DNA from: Alphaproteobacteria bacterium | GTDB lineage: Bacteria > Pseudomonadota > Alphaproteobacteria > Micropepsales > Micropepsaceae | Length of the DNA stretch: 64,000 bases | Assembly: GCA_016792565.1 (NCBI GenBank) | Contig: JAEUMK010000104.1 | Location: forward strand, 1 to 64,000 | Direction of reading: 5' to 3' | In this document: in pieces, positions 18,762 through 27,762 of the stretch | How positions within the stretch are numbered: the stretch's first letter is position 1 | Layout of the letters: the number at the start of each line of letters is the position of its first letter | Notes under the pieces: generated by a model | Told to the model about the DNA's origin: nothing | Seen by the model: only the letters and a program-made list of their open reading frames with translations | Databases searched by the model: none | Made by a program: the position numbers and the translations under genes

Positions 18762-19535
18762 ATGACGCTACTGTGGAACGGCGACGTCCTGCCGACCGTC
18801 GCTACATCGCAAATCCTGATGCGGCGGCACCGGCCGCAGACGCTGATCACGACCGACGGTCATTTCGGTCCGAAAACCGGCAATGCGGTCTGGAAATTCC
18901 AGGACCACCACACGCTGAGCCGCGACCAGATCATCGGCCCCATCACCTGGCACAAGCTGGAGGATGTGAGCCGTCTGCGCACGCTCGACGTGGTCGACGG
19001 CACCGACTCATCGCTGGTGCAGCTGGAAGCGAACGATCTGCGCCGGGCGGGCTTCGATCCCATCGTTCTGTTCGGCATGTCGAACGGGCTTGAGGTCGCC
19101 ATGAACGAGATCGCGGCGCGCGGCGGCAACGGCCAGACGATGCTGCTGCGCTTCCATGGGCACGGCAACAACGGTCTGCAGAACGTCACCGGCGGCGAGA
19201 TCAACGGGGCGCCGCATCTGGCGGCTATCTCGCTGTCGAACTACGGCCAGATCGAGCATCTGCTGGTCCGCATCAAGCGGATCTTCGTCGAGTTCGGCGC
19301 CGTGCAGCTGCTGGGCTGCGACGTCGGCGGCGGCAAGGGCACCGGCCTGGTGGAGCGGCTGGCCCAGACCTGGGGCGTGCCGGTCACCGCCGGCATCCAT
19401 ACCCAGTTCGGCGGCGGCAGGGCGACGTTCCGCTTCGAGGGGGCGACGGTCAGCAAGTTTCCCGGCGGCGATTCGCTGAAGGGCTGGTCGGCCGCCATGG
19501 AGCAGCGGCACGGCATGCAGTCGGAGAACAGCTAG
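18762..19535 (+). CDS. Peptidoglycan-binding domain fused to a His-Cys (caspase-like/DUF4347-like) domain
   Basis: A 257-residue protein with two recognisable parts. Residues 1-68 are a peptidoglycan-binding-1-like repeat (TTDGHFGPKTGNAVWKFQ). Residues about 95-235 have a strand ending in LLRFHGHGN (His132, His134), then 50 residues later VQLLGCDVGGG (Cys186) and LAQTWGVPVTAG. A strand-HGH ... strand-GCD order with these spacings is what clan CD cysteine peptidases and the DUF4347 domain show, so a His-Cys dyad is plausible. No signal peptide is visible, which is odd for a peptidoglycan-binding protein. The end is 5 bp from the convergent GGDEF gene. Function is inferred from motifs only. Confidence 0.75.
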   Translation: MTLLWNGDVLPTVATSQILMRRHRPQTLITTDGHFGPKTGNAVWKFQDHHTLSRDQIIGPITWHKLEDVSRLRTLDVVDGTDSSLVQLEANDLRRAGFDPIVLFGMSNGLEVAMNEIAARGGNGQTMLLRFHGHGNNGLQNVTGGEINGAPHLAAISLSNYGQIEHLLVRIKRIFVEFGAVQLLGCDVGGGKGTGLVERLAQTWGVPVTAGIHTQFGGGRATFRFEGATVSKFPGGDSLKGWSAAMEQRHGMQSENS

Positions 19536-19540
19536 ACGCT

Positions 19541-20275
19541 CTAGCGCCGGGCGGCGCGGGCCTGGACCTTGCGCTCGTACATCGCCTGGTCGGCGCGAGC
19601 CATCGCCTCGGCCGGGTTCTCGCCGGGGCGGAACTCGTAGGCGCCGGTGGTAAAGGCGAGCTGGATCGCCTTGCCGTTCCAGACCAGCGGGCAGGCCTTG
19701 ATGATCTGGGCCATCAGTTCGGCCTTGGTGTCGGCCTCGGCCTGGTTCGCCTTGGCGAGAATGATGCCGAACTCGTCGCCGCCCAGGCGGCCGAGCAGGT
19801 CCGATTCCCGGATGTGGCCCTTGAGGACCTCGCAGACCTGCAGCAGCGCCGCGTCGCCGGCGGCGTGGCCGTGCTGGTCGTTGATGTCCTTGAAATTGTC
19901 GAGGTCGAGGTAGACGAGGCTGGCGGGCAGGCCGTAGCGCTCGACGAAGGAGAGGATGCGCGACATTTCGCGCACGAAGGCCCGGCGGTTGAGGCAGGGC
20001 ACGAGGACATCCTGGTCGGCGTCGGCCTCGAGCTGCGTCATGCGCTTGCGCTGGTTCTGGAGCTCCTGGCGCAGATGGTCGACCTCGCCCATCAGCTTCA
20101 TGATGGCGTCGCGGACCCGGGGCGTGAATTCGTGGGCGGGAATGCCGAGGACGCTCTGAGCGTCGGCGACACCGCGCGGGCTCGCCGTCGCGGGCGCGCC
20201 GGGCCGGGGTGCGACCGGGCGGGCCGGCGTCGCGCCGAGGATACCCCCGGGCTGCATGGTGCCTGCAACGCGCAT
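19541..20275 (-). CDS. Diguanylate cyclase (GGDEF)
   Basis: A 244-residue protein. It starts with a Pro/Ala-rich segment (1-35), has a coiled coil about 60-88 ([15 protein letters not shown]), and then a GGDEF domain with the intact active site GGDEF at 165-169. An I-site RESD (156-159) lies five residues before it, so product inhibition by c-di-GMP is expected. There is no transmembrane or sensory domain, so it is a soluble cyclase. The ATG at 20275 is chosen; the open frame extends to 20605 but overlaps purE. It diverges from purE with 148 bp between starts. Confidence 0.9.
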   Translation of the reverse strand: MRVAGTMQPGGILGATPARPVAPRPGAPATASPRGVADAQSVLGIPAHEFTPRVRDAIMKLMGEVDHLRQELQNQRKRMTQLEADADQDVLVPCLNRRAFVREMSRILSFVERYGLPASLVYLDLDNFKDINDQHGHAAGDAALLQVCEVLKGHIRESDLLGRLGGDEFGIILAKANQAEADTKAELMAQIIKACPLVWNGKAIQLAFTTGAYEFRPGENPAEAMARADQAMYERKVQARAARR

Positions 20276-20423
20276 GAGTCCGAGACGTCTCCAAGTGAGG
20301 CGGACAGTCTGCGGCGGGAGTCGGAACCAAACCGTTAATTCTCCTTCGCCAAGACTGGCACGGCGGTTGCGCCGCTCGGGCGTCCGCCATATACCGCGCG
20401 TTTCCTCAACGAGGACCGGTCCC

Positions 20424-20972
20424 ATGGCCGCCGCGCCCAAGCGTTCCCCGCGCCGTACCAAGCCGCCCGCGCCGCCGCTGGTCGGCGTCATCATGGGCAG
20501 CCAGTCCGACTGGTCGATCATGCGCCATGCGGCCGAGACGCTGGCGGCGCTCGGCGTGCCGCACGAGACGCGGATCGTCTCGGCGCACCGCACGCCCGAG
20601 CGCATGTACGCCTATGCCGACAGCGCGCAGGAGCGGGGCCTCAAGGTCATCATCGCCTGCGCCGGCGGCGCCGCCCACCTGCCCGGCATGACGGCCGCGC
20701 TGACGCCGCTGCCGGTGCTGGGCGTGCCGGCCTCGGCGACCGGCCTGCAGGGCTTCGACAGCCTGCTCTCGATCGTGCAGATGCCGGCCGGCATTCCGGT
20801 CGGCACGCTGGCGATCGGCCGGGCGGGGGCGGTGAACGCCGCGCTGCTGGCCGCCGCCATCCTGGGCACCGGCGATGCGAAGCTGATGAAGCGGCTGGAG
20901 GAGTATCGCAAGCGCCAGACCGCCGCCGTGGCGCTGGAGCCGAAGGACGACGCCGCCGGCCATGGCGGGTGA
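20424..20972 (+). CDS. purE: 5-(carboxyamino)imidazole ribonucleotide mutase
   Basis: A 182-residue class I PurE, which converts N5-CAIR to CAIR in purine synthesis. The conserved [21 protein letters not shown] and [10 protein letters not shown] motifs are present. A 15-residue basic N-terminal extension precedes the usual start. It overlaps purK by 11 bp, as is normal for this pair. Confidence 0.96.
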   Translation: MAAAPKRSPRRTKPPAPPLVGVIMGSQSDWSIMRHAAETLAALGVPHETRIVSAHRTPERMYAYADSAQERGLKVIIACAGGAAHLPGMTAALTPLPVLGVPASATGLQGFDSLLSIVQMPAGIPVGTLAIGRAGAVNAALLAAAILGTGDAKLMKRLEEYRKRQTAAVALEPKDDAAGHGG

Positions 20973-22059
20973 GGCCATGTCCATGCTGCCGCCCGGATCG
21001 ACCATCGGCATCCTGGGCGGCGGTCAACTGGGGCGGATGATGGCGCTGGCCGCCGCCCCGCTCGGCCTTCGCGTGCACGTCTACGCGCCCGAGGACGAGA
21101 GCCCGGCGGCCGAGGTGGCGGCGCGCCACACGCGGGGCGGCTATGACGACCGGCCGGCGCTCGCCGCCTTCGCGGCGTCGGTCGATGCGATCACCTACGA
21201 GTTCGAGAACGTCCCGGCGGCCTGCGCGGCGCTGCTGGCGGGCCTCAAGCCGGTGCGGCCGGGACCCAAGGCGCTGGAGGTGGCGCAGGACCGCCTGACC
21301 GAGAAGGATTTCGTCCGGGCGCTCGGCATCGGGACCGCGCCCTATGCCGCCGCCGCAACCGCCGAGGAGGCGCGCGCCGCCTTCGCCGCGCTGGGGGCCA
21401 AGGCGGCGATCGTGAAGACCCGGCGGCTCGGCTATGACGGCAAGGGGCAGGCGCGGGTCGCCAGCGCCGAGGAGGCCGCCGCCGCCGTCGCCGCCTTCGC
21501 CGCGCCCTGCATCCTGGAGGGCCTCGTCGCCTTCCGGCAGGAGATATCGGTGGTGGCGGCGCGCGGCGCGGACGGACGCATCGAGGCCTACGATCCGGTC
21601 GAGAACCGCCACCGCGAGGGCATCCTGCGCGAGACGCTGGCCCCGGCCCGCCTCGGCGCGGGCGCCGGCGCCGAGGCCTGGCGGATCGCCGGGGCGATCC
21701 TGGAGGCGCTGGACTATGTCGGCGTCATCGGCGTGGAGATGTTCGCGCTGCCCGGCGGCGGCCTGCTGGTCAACGAGCTGGCGCCGCGCGTTCACAATTC
21801 CGGGCACTGGACGATGGATGCCTGCGCCGTCAGCCAGTTCGAGCAGCATGTCCGCGCGGTCGCGGGCTGGCCGCTGAAGCCGGCGCTGCGCTTCGCCGAC
21901 TGCGCGATGGAGAACCTGATCGGCGACGAGGTGGAGCGCTGGCCGGCGATCGCCGCCGAGCCGAACGCGGCGCTGCATCTCTACGGCAAGGGCGAAGCGC
22001 GGCCGGGGCGCAAGATGGGCCACGTCAACCGCCTCTTCCCGATGGGCGGGCGGCCCTGA
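20962..22059 (+). CDS. purK: 5-(carboxyamino)imidazole ribonucleotide synthase
   Basis: A 365-residue ATP-grasp enzyme that carboxylates AIR using ATP and bicarbonate, supplying PurE. The N-terminal [16 protein letters not shown], the ATP-grasp segment [23 protein letters not shown] and [14 protein letters not shown] are diagnostic. It overlaps the purE end. The ATG at 20962 could be replaced by ATGs at 20977 or 20983, closer to the conserved domain. paiB follows after 1 bp. Confidence 0.96.
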   Translation: MAGEAMSMLPPGSTIGILGGGQLGRMMALAAAPLGLRVHVYAPEDESPAAEVAARHTRGGYDDRPALAAFAASVDAITYEFENVPAACAALLAGLKPVRPGPKALEVAQDRLTEKDFVRALGIGTAPYAAAATAEEARAAFAALGAKAAIVKTRRLGYDGKGQARVASAEEAAAAVAAFAAPCILEGLVAFRQEISVVAARGADGRIEAYDPVENRHREGILRETLAPARLGAGAGAEAWRIAGAILEALDYVGVIGVEMFALPGGGLLVNELAPRVHNSGHWTMDACAVSQFEQHVRAVAGWPLKPALRFADCAMENLIGDEVERWPAIAAEPNAALHLYGKGEARPGRKMGHVNRLFPMGGRP

Positions 22060-22060
22060 G

Positions 22061-22681
22061 ATGTACCGTCCGGCGCATTTCCGGCCGGGCGACGAGGCGG
22101 CCGCCTTCGAGGCGATCGACGCCTGGCCGCTGGCGCTGCTGGTGACGGAGGGCCTCGAGGCGACGCACGTGCCCCTGCTGCGCGACGGCGACGGCCTTGC
22201 CGGGCATATCGCCAAGCCCAATCCGCACTGGCAGCAGACGCTGGACGGCGCGCCGGCGCTGGCGGTGTTCGGCGGGCCGTCGGCCTATGTCTCGCCCGGC
22301 TTCTACGCGACCAAGGCCGAGCACGGACGGGTGGTGCCGACCTGGAACTACGTGGCGGTGCATGTCCGCGGCCGCCTGAGGTGGCTGCACGGCGCCGACG
22401 AGAAGCGCGCCATCGTCCGCAGGCTGACGGACAGGTTCGAGGCGGGCGAGGCGAAACCCTGGTCAATTGACGATGCGCCGGCGGATTATGTCGAGGCGAT
22501 GCTGGGCGGGATCGTCGGCGTCCGCCTGACGATCGAGCGGATCGAGGCGCAGTTCAAGCTGAGCCAGAACCGCACCGAGGACGACCGCTCGGGCGTCGAG
22601 CTGGGCCTGGCGGCGCGCGAGGATTCCGGCAGCCGGGCGATCGCCCGGCTGATGCGCCGTCACTTTCCCTTCGAGGGATAG
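22061..22681 (+). CDS. PaiB-type FMN-binding protein
   Basis: A 206-residue protein of the PaiB/FMN-binding family, a split-barrel flavin fold. MYRPAHF, VTEGLEATHVPLL, GHIAKPNPHW and the VPTWNYVAVHVRG signature are present. Bacillus PaiB is described as a negative regulator of sporulation and protease genes; in alphaproteobacteria the role is unclear and a flavin-dependent reductase-like activity is possible. It starts 1 bp after purK and converges with the COQ9 gene, overlapping it by 22 bp. Confidence 0.88.
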   Translation: MYRPAHFRPGDEAAAFEAIDAWPLALLVTEGLEATHVPLLRDGDGLAGHIAKPNPHWQQTLDGAPALAVFGGPSAYVSPGFYATKAEHGRVVPTWNYVAVHVRGRLRWLHGADEKRAIVRRLTDRFEAGEAKPWSIDDAPADYVEAMLGGIVGVRLTIERIEAQFKLSQNRTEDDRSGVELGLAAREDSGSRAIARLMRRHFPFEG

Positions 22682-23325
22682 CGCAGGCCGCCGAGGATGC
22701 GGAACGGGTCGGGCAGCTTCGCGGCGAAGTCCTTGAGGCCCGCCTTCGCCTTCTCGATGCCCATCACGTTCTCGATGCGGCGGTTGAGGAAGGCCCAGGT
22801 GTCTGCGGCGCCCTCGCTCTCGTCGGCGAACCAGTAGAGCAGAGTCGCGGCGACGACGCCCGAGAGCAGGATGCGCTTGGTGTAGTAGTTGAAGTCGGTC
22901 GAGGTATCGCCGATGCCGCGCCAGATCGCGTCGGCGGTGCGGAACTGGAGCTCGGCCCCGAGCGGCGCGTTGAAGGGGAGCGCGAGGAAGGCGGCGGCGC
23001 GCCGCGCCGCGATCTTGTGCGCCATCATCTTTTCGATGCGCAGCCGCGCGCCTTTGGTCACGCGCGCCCGGATCTTCATATCCTTGAGGCCGGCGGCCTC
23101 GAGCTCGGCCCGCGTCTCGTCGTCGAGCTTCTCGCTCCAGGCGCGCAGGAGGTCCTTCGGCCCGCCGGGAAAGGCGAGGGCGGCGATCTCGGGCGCGATC
23201 TTCAGCTGGCGCGCCGCTTCCTCGAGCGCCTTCGGCGTGAAGCCGTCGAAGGCGGCGTGTTCGATGGCGGCGTCGAGCAGCGCGGCGCGTGCCTTCTCGA
23301 CCGTGGCGTCGGTCCTGGCGGTCAT
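22660..23325 (-). CDS. COQ9 family protein
   Basis: A 221-residue protein of the COQ9 family, a TetR-like fold that binds lipid and supports COQ7-type hydroxylation in ubiquinone synthesis. The first half has LLDAAIEHAAFDGFTPKALEEAA, a degenerate HTH-like helix set. The C-terminal half has DFNYYTKRILLSGVVAATLLYW, the characteristic lipid-binding helix region. Its start overlaps the stop of def by 4 bp (ATGA at 23322-23325). The 3' end overlaps paiB by 22 bp on the opposite strand. Confidence 0.92.
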   Translation of the reverse strand: MTARTDATVEKARAALLDAAIEHAAFDGFTPKALEEAARQLKIAPEIAALAFPGGPKDLLRAWSEKLDDETRAELEAAGLKDMKIRARVTKGARLRIEKMMAHKIAARRAAAFLALPFNAPLGAELQFRTADAIWRGIGDTSTDFNYYTKRILLSGVVAATLLYWFADESEGAADTWAFLNRRIENVMGIEKAKAGLKDFAAKLPDPFRILGGLRYPSKGK

Positions 23326-23879
23326 GCGCCGTCCTCGCGCCGCAGGTGGTGGCGGGCCTCGCTCTCGAAGATCAGGCGGGTCAGGTCTTCCATGCGCTGG
23401 GGATACAGCATCCCGTCGAGATGGTCGAACTCGTGCTGCACGACGCGGGCGTGAAAGCCGCGCGCGACGCGGGTGAGGCGGGCGCCGTCGAGGGTGAGGC
23501 CGGTGTAGCGGATATGGGCGGGGCGGGCGACGAGGCCGCGCAGCCCCGGCACCGAGAGGCAGCCCTCCCAGCCGGCCTCGCGCACCTCGGACAGTACCTC
23601 GATCTCGGGATTGGCGAGGATGGTGAGCGGCGCGGTGTGGTCGAAGCGCTCGTCCTCGGCGAGGCCCGGATCGGCGCGTTCGCCGGGCGCCTGGAAGACG
23701 ACGAGGCGCAGCGGCACATGGACCTGAGGGGCGGCGAGGCCGGCGCCGTTGGCGTCGATCATGGTCTCGATCATGTCCTCGGCGAGCCTGCGGATCTCGG
23801 GCGCGGTCGGGTCGGCGACCGGGTCGGCGCGGCGGGCGAGGACGGGGTGGCCCATGCGGGCGATCTTGAGGATGGTCAT
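23322..23879 (-). CDS. def: Peptide deformylase
   Basis: A 185-residue metalloenzyme that removes the formyl group from nascent proteins. All three motifs are there: GAGLAAPQ at 45-52, EGCLSVPG at 106-113 (metal-ligand Cys108) and QHEFDHLDG from 148 (His149, His153, with Glu150 as base). The sequence is at the long end of alphaproteobacterial PDFs. The coupled COQ9 gene is an unusual partner, since def is more often beside fmt. A 250-bp gap (23880-24131) follows upstream with no gene that I can see. Confidence 0.95.
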   Translation of the reverse strand: MTILKIARMGHPVLARRADPVADPTAPEIRRLAEDMIETMIDANGAGLAAPQVHVPLRLVVFQAPGERADPGLAEDERFDHTAPLTILANPEIEVLSEVREAGWEGCLSVPGLRGLVARPAHIRYTGLTLDGARLTRVARGFHARVVQHEFDHLDGMLYPQRMEDLTRLIFESEARHHLRREDGA

Positions 23880-24131
23880 GGCCTATTGGAACGTCTGTAC
23901 CCTGGAAAGCGGCGGAAAACCGGGACTCCGCCCCCATTCGAACGGCAGAAAAGGGTGGGGGCGTTTGGGTGCCGGCATTCGAACGTCGGCCTGACGATAT
24001 TGTTCAGAATTGACGCGGACGGAAAGGGCGCCGACTCGTTTTCGGACTTGCCCGCCCATGATGATCCCCCCGCCCCGTGCCCTTCGCCGATATAGGATAG
24101 TAGTCCTCAACCTGCAAGTGCCGGCCGCGCC

Positions 24132-25301
24132 TCAGGCGAGGGCGAGGACCTCGCGCGGGTCGTCGAAGCCGCGCAGCGCGTGGCGGCCGAGGGGGACGAG
24201 GCGGGCCCGCCAGGCCGGCGGCGCGGCGGCCGCAAGCGCGCCGGAGACGAGGATCGGCCGGCCGAGCACGCCGCAGAGCGATTCCAGCCGCGCCGCCTCG
24301 TTGACGGCCGGTCCGATGGCGGTGAAGTCGAGCCGTCCGGCGGCGCCGATATTGCCGTAATGCACCTCGCCGATATTGAGGCCGATATCGACCGCGACGC
24401 CGTCCGGCAGCGCGCCCTGGATCGCCTCGGCCGCCGCCAGCGCCGCAGCCGCCGCCCCGGCTTCGCCGCGGCCCTCCAGCAGGAAGATGGCGAGCACGCC
24501 GTCGCCGATGAATTTCAGGACATGGCCGCCCGCGGCGCCGACCGCGATCGCGATGCGGTCGAAGCAGTCGTTGAGGCGGGCCACCACCTCGCCGATCGGG
24601 CGGGTGTTGCTGAGCCGGGTGAAGCCCTTGAGGTCGGCCATCATCACGACGGCCGGCATCTGCGCGACGCCGCCGCGCGTGATGGCGCCCGAGAGGACGC
24701 GCTGCGCGGCGTCGGTCCCGATATAGGCCGAGAGCACGTCGCGGGCGACGGTGCCGACGAAATGGGTCTTCACCGCCGCGGCGATCGGCTGGACGAGGGC
24801 GAGAAGGCCGGGCATCTCGGCGTCGTCGAAGCCGCCGGGGCGGCGGGTGGCCAGCGAGGCGATGACGCCGAACTGCCCGCCGGGCACCGACGACGAGTTC
24901 CAGTCGAAGCCCTCGCGGAAGGCGATCCATTCGGTCATGCCCTCGCCGGCCAGTTCCTCGAAGACCGGGAAGGCGAAGGGCGCATTGGCGCGGTCGAGCC
25001 GCTGGCGCATCGCCGGGAGGTTGGCGTCGAGCATGTGCAGGAGCGGGCTCTCGCGCCAGGCCTTGCCTTCCGGATCGTCGTGGCCGCGCTCGGAGCGCAC
25101 GGCGGGACCGCCCGGCCGCCAGTTGACCATGAAGGCACTGACCATCGGATGCAGCGTGGCGCCGGAGACATGGGCGCGGGCGATGTCGAGCCCGCTCTCG
25201 TTAAGCCGCTCGCCGAGGCCGCCGACGAGGTCCTCGACCGGTGCGTCGCAGAGCGATTGTCCGGCCAGCCAGACGAAAAGGGGTGTGAGATCCGCCGCCA
25301 T
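24132..25301 (-). CDS. Class III adenylate/guanylate cyclase
   Basis: A 389-residue protein with a C-terminal class III nucleotide cyclase domain (about 195-370). The metal-binding aspartates occur in MMADLKGFTRLSN and KFIGDGVLAIF, and AIGPAVNEAARLE is the transition-state segment. The N-terminal 190 residues lack transmembrane helices and probably form a regulatory domain, not recognised as GAF or CHASE. It is probably a soluble cAMP synthase. The ATG at 25301 is preferred over a longer frame to 25394. It diverges from the SDR gene by about 95 bp. Confidence 0.87.
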   Translation of the reverse strand: MAADLTPLFVWLAGQSLCDAPVEDLVGGLGERLNESGLDIARAHVSGATLHPMVSAFMVNWRPGGPAVRSERGHDDPEGKAWRESPLLHMLDANLPAMRQRLDRANAPFAFPVFEELAGEGMTEWIAFREGFDWNSSSVPGGQFGVIASLATRRPGGFDDAEMPGLLALVQPIAAAVKTHFVGTVARDVLSAYIGTDAAQRVLSGAITRGGVAQMPAVVMMADLKGFTRLSNTRPIGEVVARLNDCFDRIAIAVGAAGGHVLKFIGDGVLAIFLLEGRGEAGAAAAALAAAEAIQGALPDGVAVDIGLNIGEVHYGNIGAAGRLDFTAIGPAVNEAARLESLCGVLGRPILVSGALAAAAPPAWRARLVPLGRHALRGFDDPREVLALA

Positions 25302-25396
25302 GCTCCGCCCGACCGCCGCGGCGCCCTGTTGCCCTGCCGCCCAAGGGGGATAGCATCGCCCAGGCAAGAGCAAAAAGACACCGGAGGAGACCAAGG

Positions 25397-26296
25397 ATGG
25401 CGGGACTATGCGAAGGCCGGGTGGCGATCGTCACCGGCGGCGGGCGGGGCATCGGCCGCGAATACTGCCTGATGCTGGCGGCCGAGGGCGCGAAAGTCGT
25501 GGTCAACGACCTCGGCGCGGCGCGTGACGGGGTCGGGGCGGACGCCTCGCCCGCCCAGCAGGTGGTGGACGAGATCCGGGCGGCGGGCGGCGAGGCGGTG
25601 GCGAACGGCGCCGACGTCAGCGACTGGGCCGGCGCCAAGGGGATGATCGACCAGGCGATCTCCGCCTTCGGGCGGCTGGACGTCCTCATCAACAATGCCG
25701 GCATCCTGCGCGACCGGATGCTGGTCAACATGACCGAGGCGGAATGGGATGCGGTGATCAAGGTGCACCTGAAGGGCACCTTCGCGCCCACCCATCATGC
25801 CGCGAACTACTGGCGCGACCTCACCAAGGCGACCGGCGAGCCGGCCAACGCGCGCGTCATCAACACCTCGTCGGTGTCGGGCATCTACGGCAATATCGGA
25901 CAGACGAACTACGGCGCCGCCAAGCAGGGCATCGCCGCCTTCACGATCATCGCGGCGCGCGAGCTGCGCCGCTATGGCGTGACGGTGAACGCGATCGCGC
26001 CGGGGGCGCTGACCCGGCTGACCGAGGATCTCGGCGTCGTGACCGAGGAACGCAAGGCCAGCGGCGATCCCAAATGGGTCGCGCCGATCGCGGTGTGGCT
26101 GGCAAGCGCGGAGTCGAAGGACGTGTCGGGCCGCATGTTCGAGGCGAGCGGCACGGTGCTCGGCATCGCCGAGGGCTGGCATCGCGGGCCGACGGCGACG
26201 CCGGTGAAGGACCCCAAGGCGCTGGGTCCGATCGTCGCCGACCTGGTGGCGCGGGCGCGCAAGAACGCCGGCATGGACGGCCAGGACCTCGACTGA
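25397..26296 (+). CDS. SDR family oxidoreductase (3-hydroxyacyl-CoA dehydrogenase type)
   Basis: A 299-residue NAD(P)-dependent short-chain dehydrogenase. The TGGGRGIG motif is at 13-20, NNAG near 100, catalytic Ser in NTSSVSG, and Tyr/Lys in NYGAAKQG. The GREYCLMLAAEGAKVVVNDLG start resembles HSD17B4-type SDRs that act on acyl-CoA chains. AGGAGA precedes the start. It is first in an operon with an enoyl-CoA hydratase, a CMD-family protein and a flavoprotein. Confidence 0.9.
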   Translation: MAGLCEGRVAIVTGGGRGIGREYCLMLAAEGAKVVVNDLGAARDGVGADASPAQQVVDEIRAAGGEAVANGADVSDWAGAKGMIDQAISAFGRLDVLINNAGILRDRMLVNMTEAEWDAVIKVHLKGTFAPTHHAANYWRDLTKATGEPANARVINTSSVSGIYGNIGQTNYGAAKQGIAAFTIIAARELRRYGVTVNAIAPGALTRLTEDLGVVTEERKASGDPKWVAPIAVWLASAESKDVSGRMFEASGTVLGIAEGWHRGPTATPVKDPKALGPIVADLVARARKNAGMDGQDLD

Positions 26297-26391
26297 GCGC
26301 GGCTGCCGGGTGCTTTCGCCGGCGCGGCGTTCGGGGGTAGGCTGCGGCCATCGCAATCCGGCATCACGACAAGAGACAGGCGAGGAAACCC

Positions 26392-27222
26392 ATGTCACAG
26401 GCGATCAAGGCGGCCCCCGATCAGGGCGACGAGGTGCTCTACGAGGTCTCGGAGCACATCGCGACGATCACGCTGAACCGGCCGGCGCGCATGAACACGA
26501 TCTCGCGCACCATGCTGGACCAGCTGACCACGCTGCTGCTGAAGGCCGAGGCCGACCGGGAGGTGCGCTGCGTCGTCCTCACCGGCACCGGCCGGGCCTT
26601 CTGCGCCGGGCTCGACCTTGCCGAGGCGACCGGCGGCGGCCAGGGCAAGGACGGCATCACCACCGGCGCGGGCCAGGCGGTGACGCTGAACCTGCGCCAT
26701 ACGCCGCCGACCGTGCTCTACAACATGGAGACGCCGACGATCTGCGCCCTCAACGGCTCGGCCGCCGGCTATGGCATGGACACCGCGCTCGGCTGCGACA
26801 TCCGCGTGATGGCCGAAGGCGCCAAGATGGCCGCCGCCTTCACCAAGCGCGGCATCGTGCCGGAAAGCGGCGGCACCTGGTTCCTGCCGCGTCTGCTGGG
26901 CTGGGCGAAGGCGGCGGAACTCATCTTCACCGGGCGGACGCTGAGGGCCGCCGAGTGCCAGGCGATGGGCCTCGCCAACCATGTCGTGCCGGACGCCGAT
27001 CTGCCGGCCGCGGCGCGGGCGCTGGCGAAGGAGATCGCCTCCAACGCGCCGCTCGCCGTCCAGGCGGCCAAGCGCATGATGCGCATCGGCATGGACGAGA
27101 CCTTCGGCGACCATGTGCATCACGTCTTCCTGCAGCTTCTGCCGCTGCTGAAGACCGCCGATGCGCGCGAGGGCATGGTCGCCTTCATGGAGAAGCGCGA
27201 GCCGAAGTTCGAGGGGCGCTGA
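26392..27222 (+). CDS. Enoyl-CoA hydratase/isomerase family protein
   Basis: A 276-residue crotonase-fold enzyme. The oxyanion-hole motif AFCAGLDLAEAT and the second loop CALNGSAAGYGMDTALGCD are clear, as is GIVPESGGTWFLPRLLGW with the conserved Glu. It likely acts on acyl-CoA in an oxidation route together with the upstream dehydrogenase; the exact substrate is unknown. The CMD-family gene starts 2 bp downstream. Confidence 0.92.
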   Translation: MSQAIKAAPDQGDEVLYEVSEHIATITLNRPARMNTISRTMLDQLTTLLLKAEADREVRCVVLTGTGRAFCAGLDLAEATGGGQGKDGITTGAGQAVTLNLRHTPPTVLYNMETPTICALNGSAAGYGMDTALGCDIRVMAEGAKMAAAFTKRGIVPESGGTWFLPRLLGWAKAAELIFTGRTLRAAECQAMGLANHVVPDADLPAAARALAKEIASNAPLAVQAAKRMMRIGMDETFGDHVHHVFLQLLPLLKTADAREGMVAFMEKREPKFEGR

Positions 27223-27223
27223 G

Positions 27224-27757
27224 ATGGCGCGCATGCCGCTGGCGGAGCCGGAGACGCTGCCGCCCTATCTCAAGGCGATGCACGATGCGGTGCCGGAGGA
27301 GAACTACCTCGGCCGGCACTTCGCGCGGGTGTTCGCCGCCAATCCGCAGCTGGTCGAGGACTACCAGAAGTTCTACGGCCCCTGGCACGTCGGCGGCGCG
27401 GGCCTGCTGGAGCCGCGGCTGAAGGAGCTGGTGCGGCTGCGCATCGCGACGCTGAACGGCTGCGTCCTCTGCAAGAGCGTGCGCATGGCGCCCGCCGTGG
27501 TGCGCGAGGACGAAGCGGCGTCGGGGGTCGACGACGCCGACGGCGCCGCCTTCAGCCCGCGCGAACGGGCGGCGATCCACTTCGCCGAACGCATGGCGCT
27601 GGACCACCACAACATCGGCGACGACGACGTGGCGGAGATGCGCCGCCACTTCAGCGACGGCGAGTTCCTGGAACTGGCGATGATGGCCGGCCAGTATATC
27701 GGTTTCGGCCGGGTGCTCGCGATGCTGCAGCTGGAAGTCGCCGCCTGTCCGATCTGA
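27224..27757 (+). CDS. Carboxymuconolactone decarboxylase (AhpD-like) family protein
   Basis: A 177-residue alpha-helical protein of the CMD/AhpD superfamily. The CxxC pair in LNGCVLCKSV (about 80-89), followed by a long helix with ERAAIHFAERMALDHHN, is the family's redox site. Such proteins act as alkylhydroperoxidase-type reductases or decarboxylases. It starts 2 bp after the hydratase stop and is followed 6 bp later by a flavoprotein gene, so all three are one unit. Confidence 0.85.
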   Translation: MARMPLAEPETLPPYLKAMHDAVPEENYLGRHFARVFAANPQLVEDYQKFYGPWHVGGAGLLEPRLKELVRLRIATLNGCVLCKSVRMAPAVVREDEAASGVDDADGAAFSPRERAAIHFAERMALDHHNIGDDDVAEMRRHFSDGEFLELAMMAGQYIGFGRVLAMLQLEVAACPI

Positions 27758-27762
27758 AGGCC

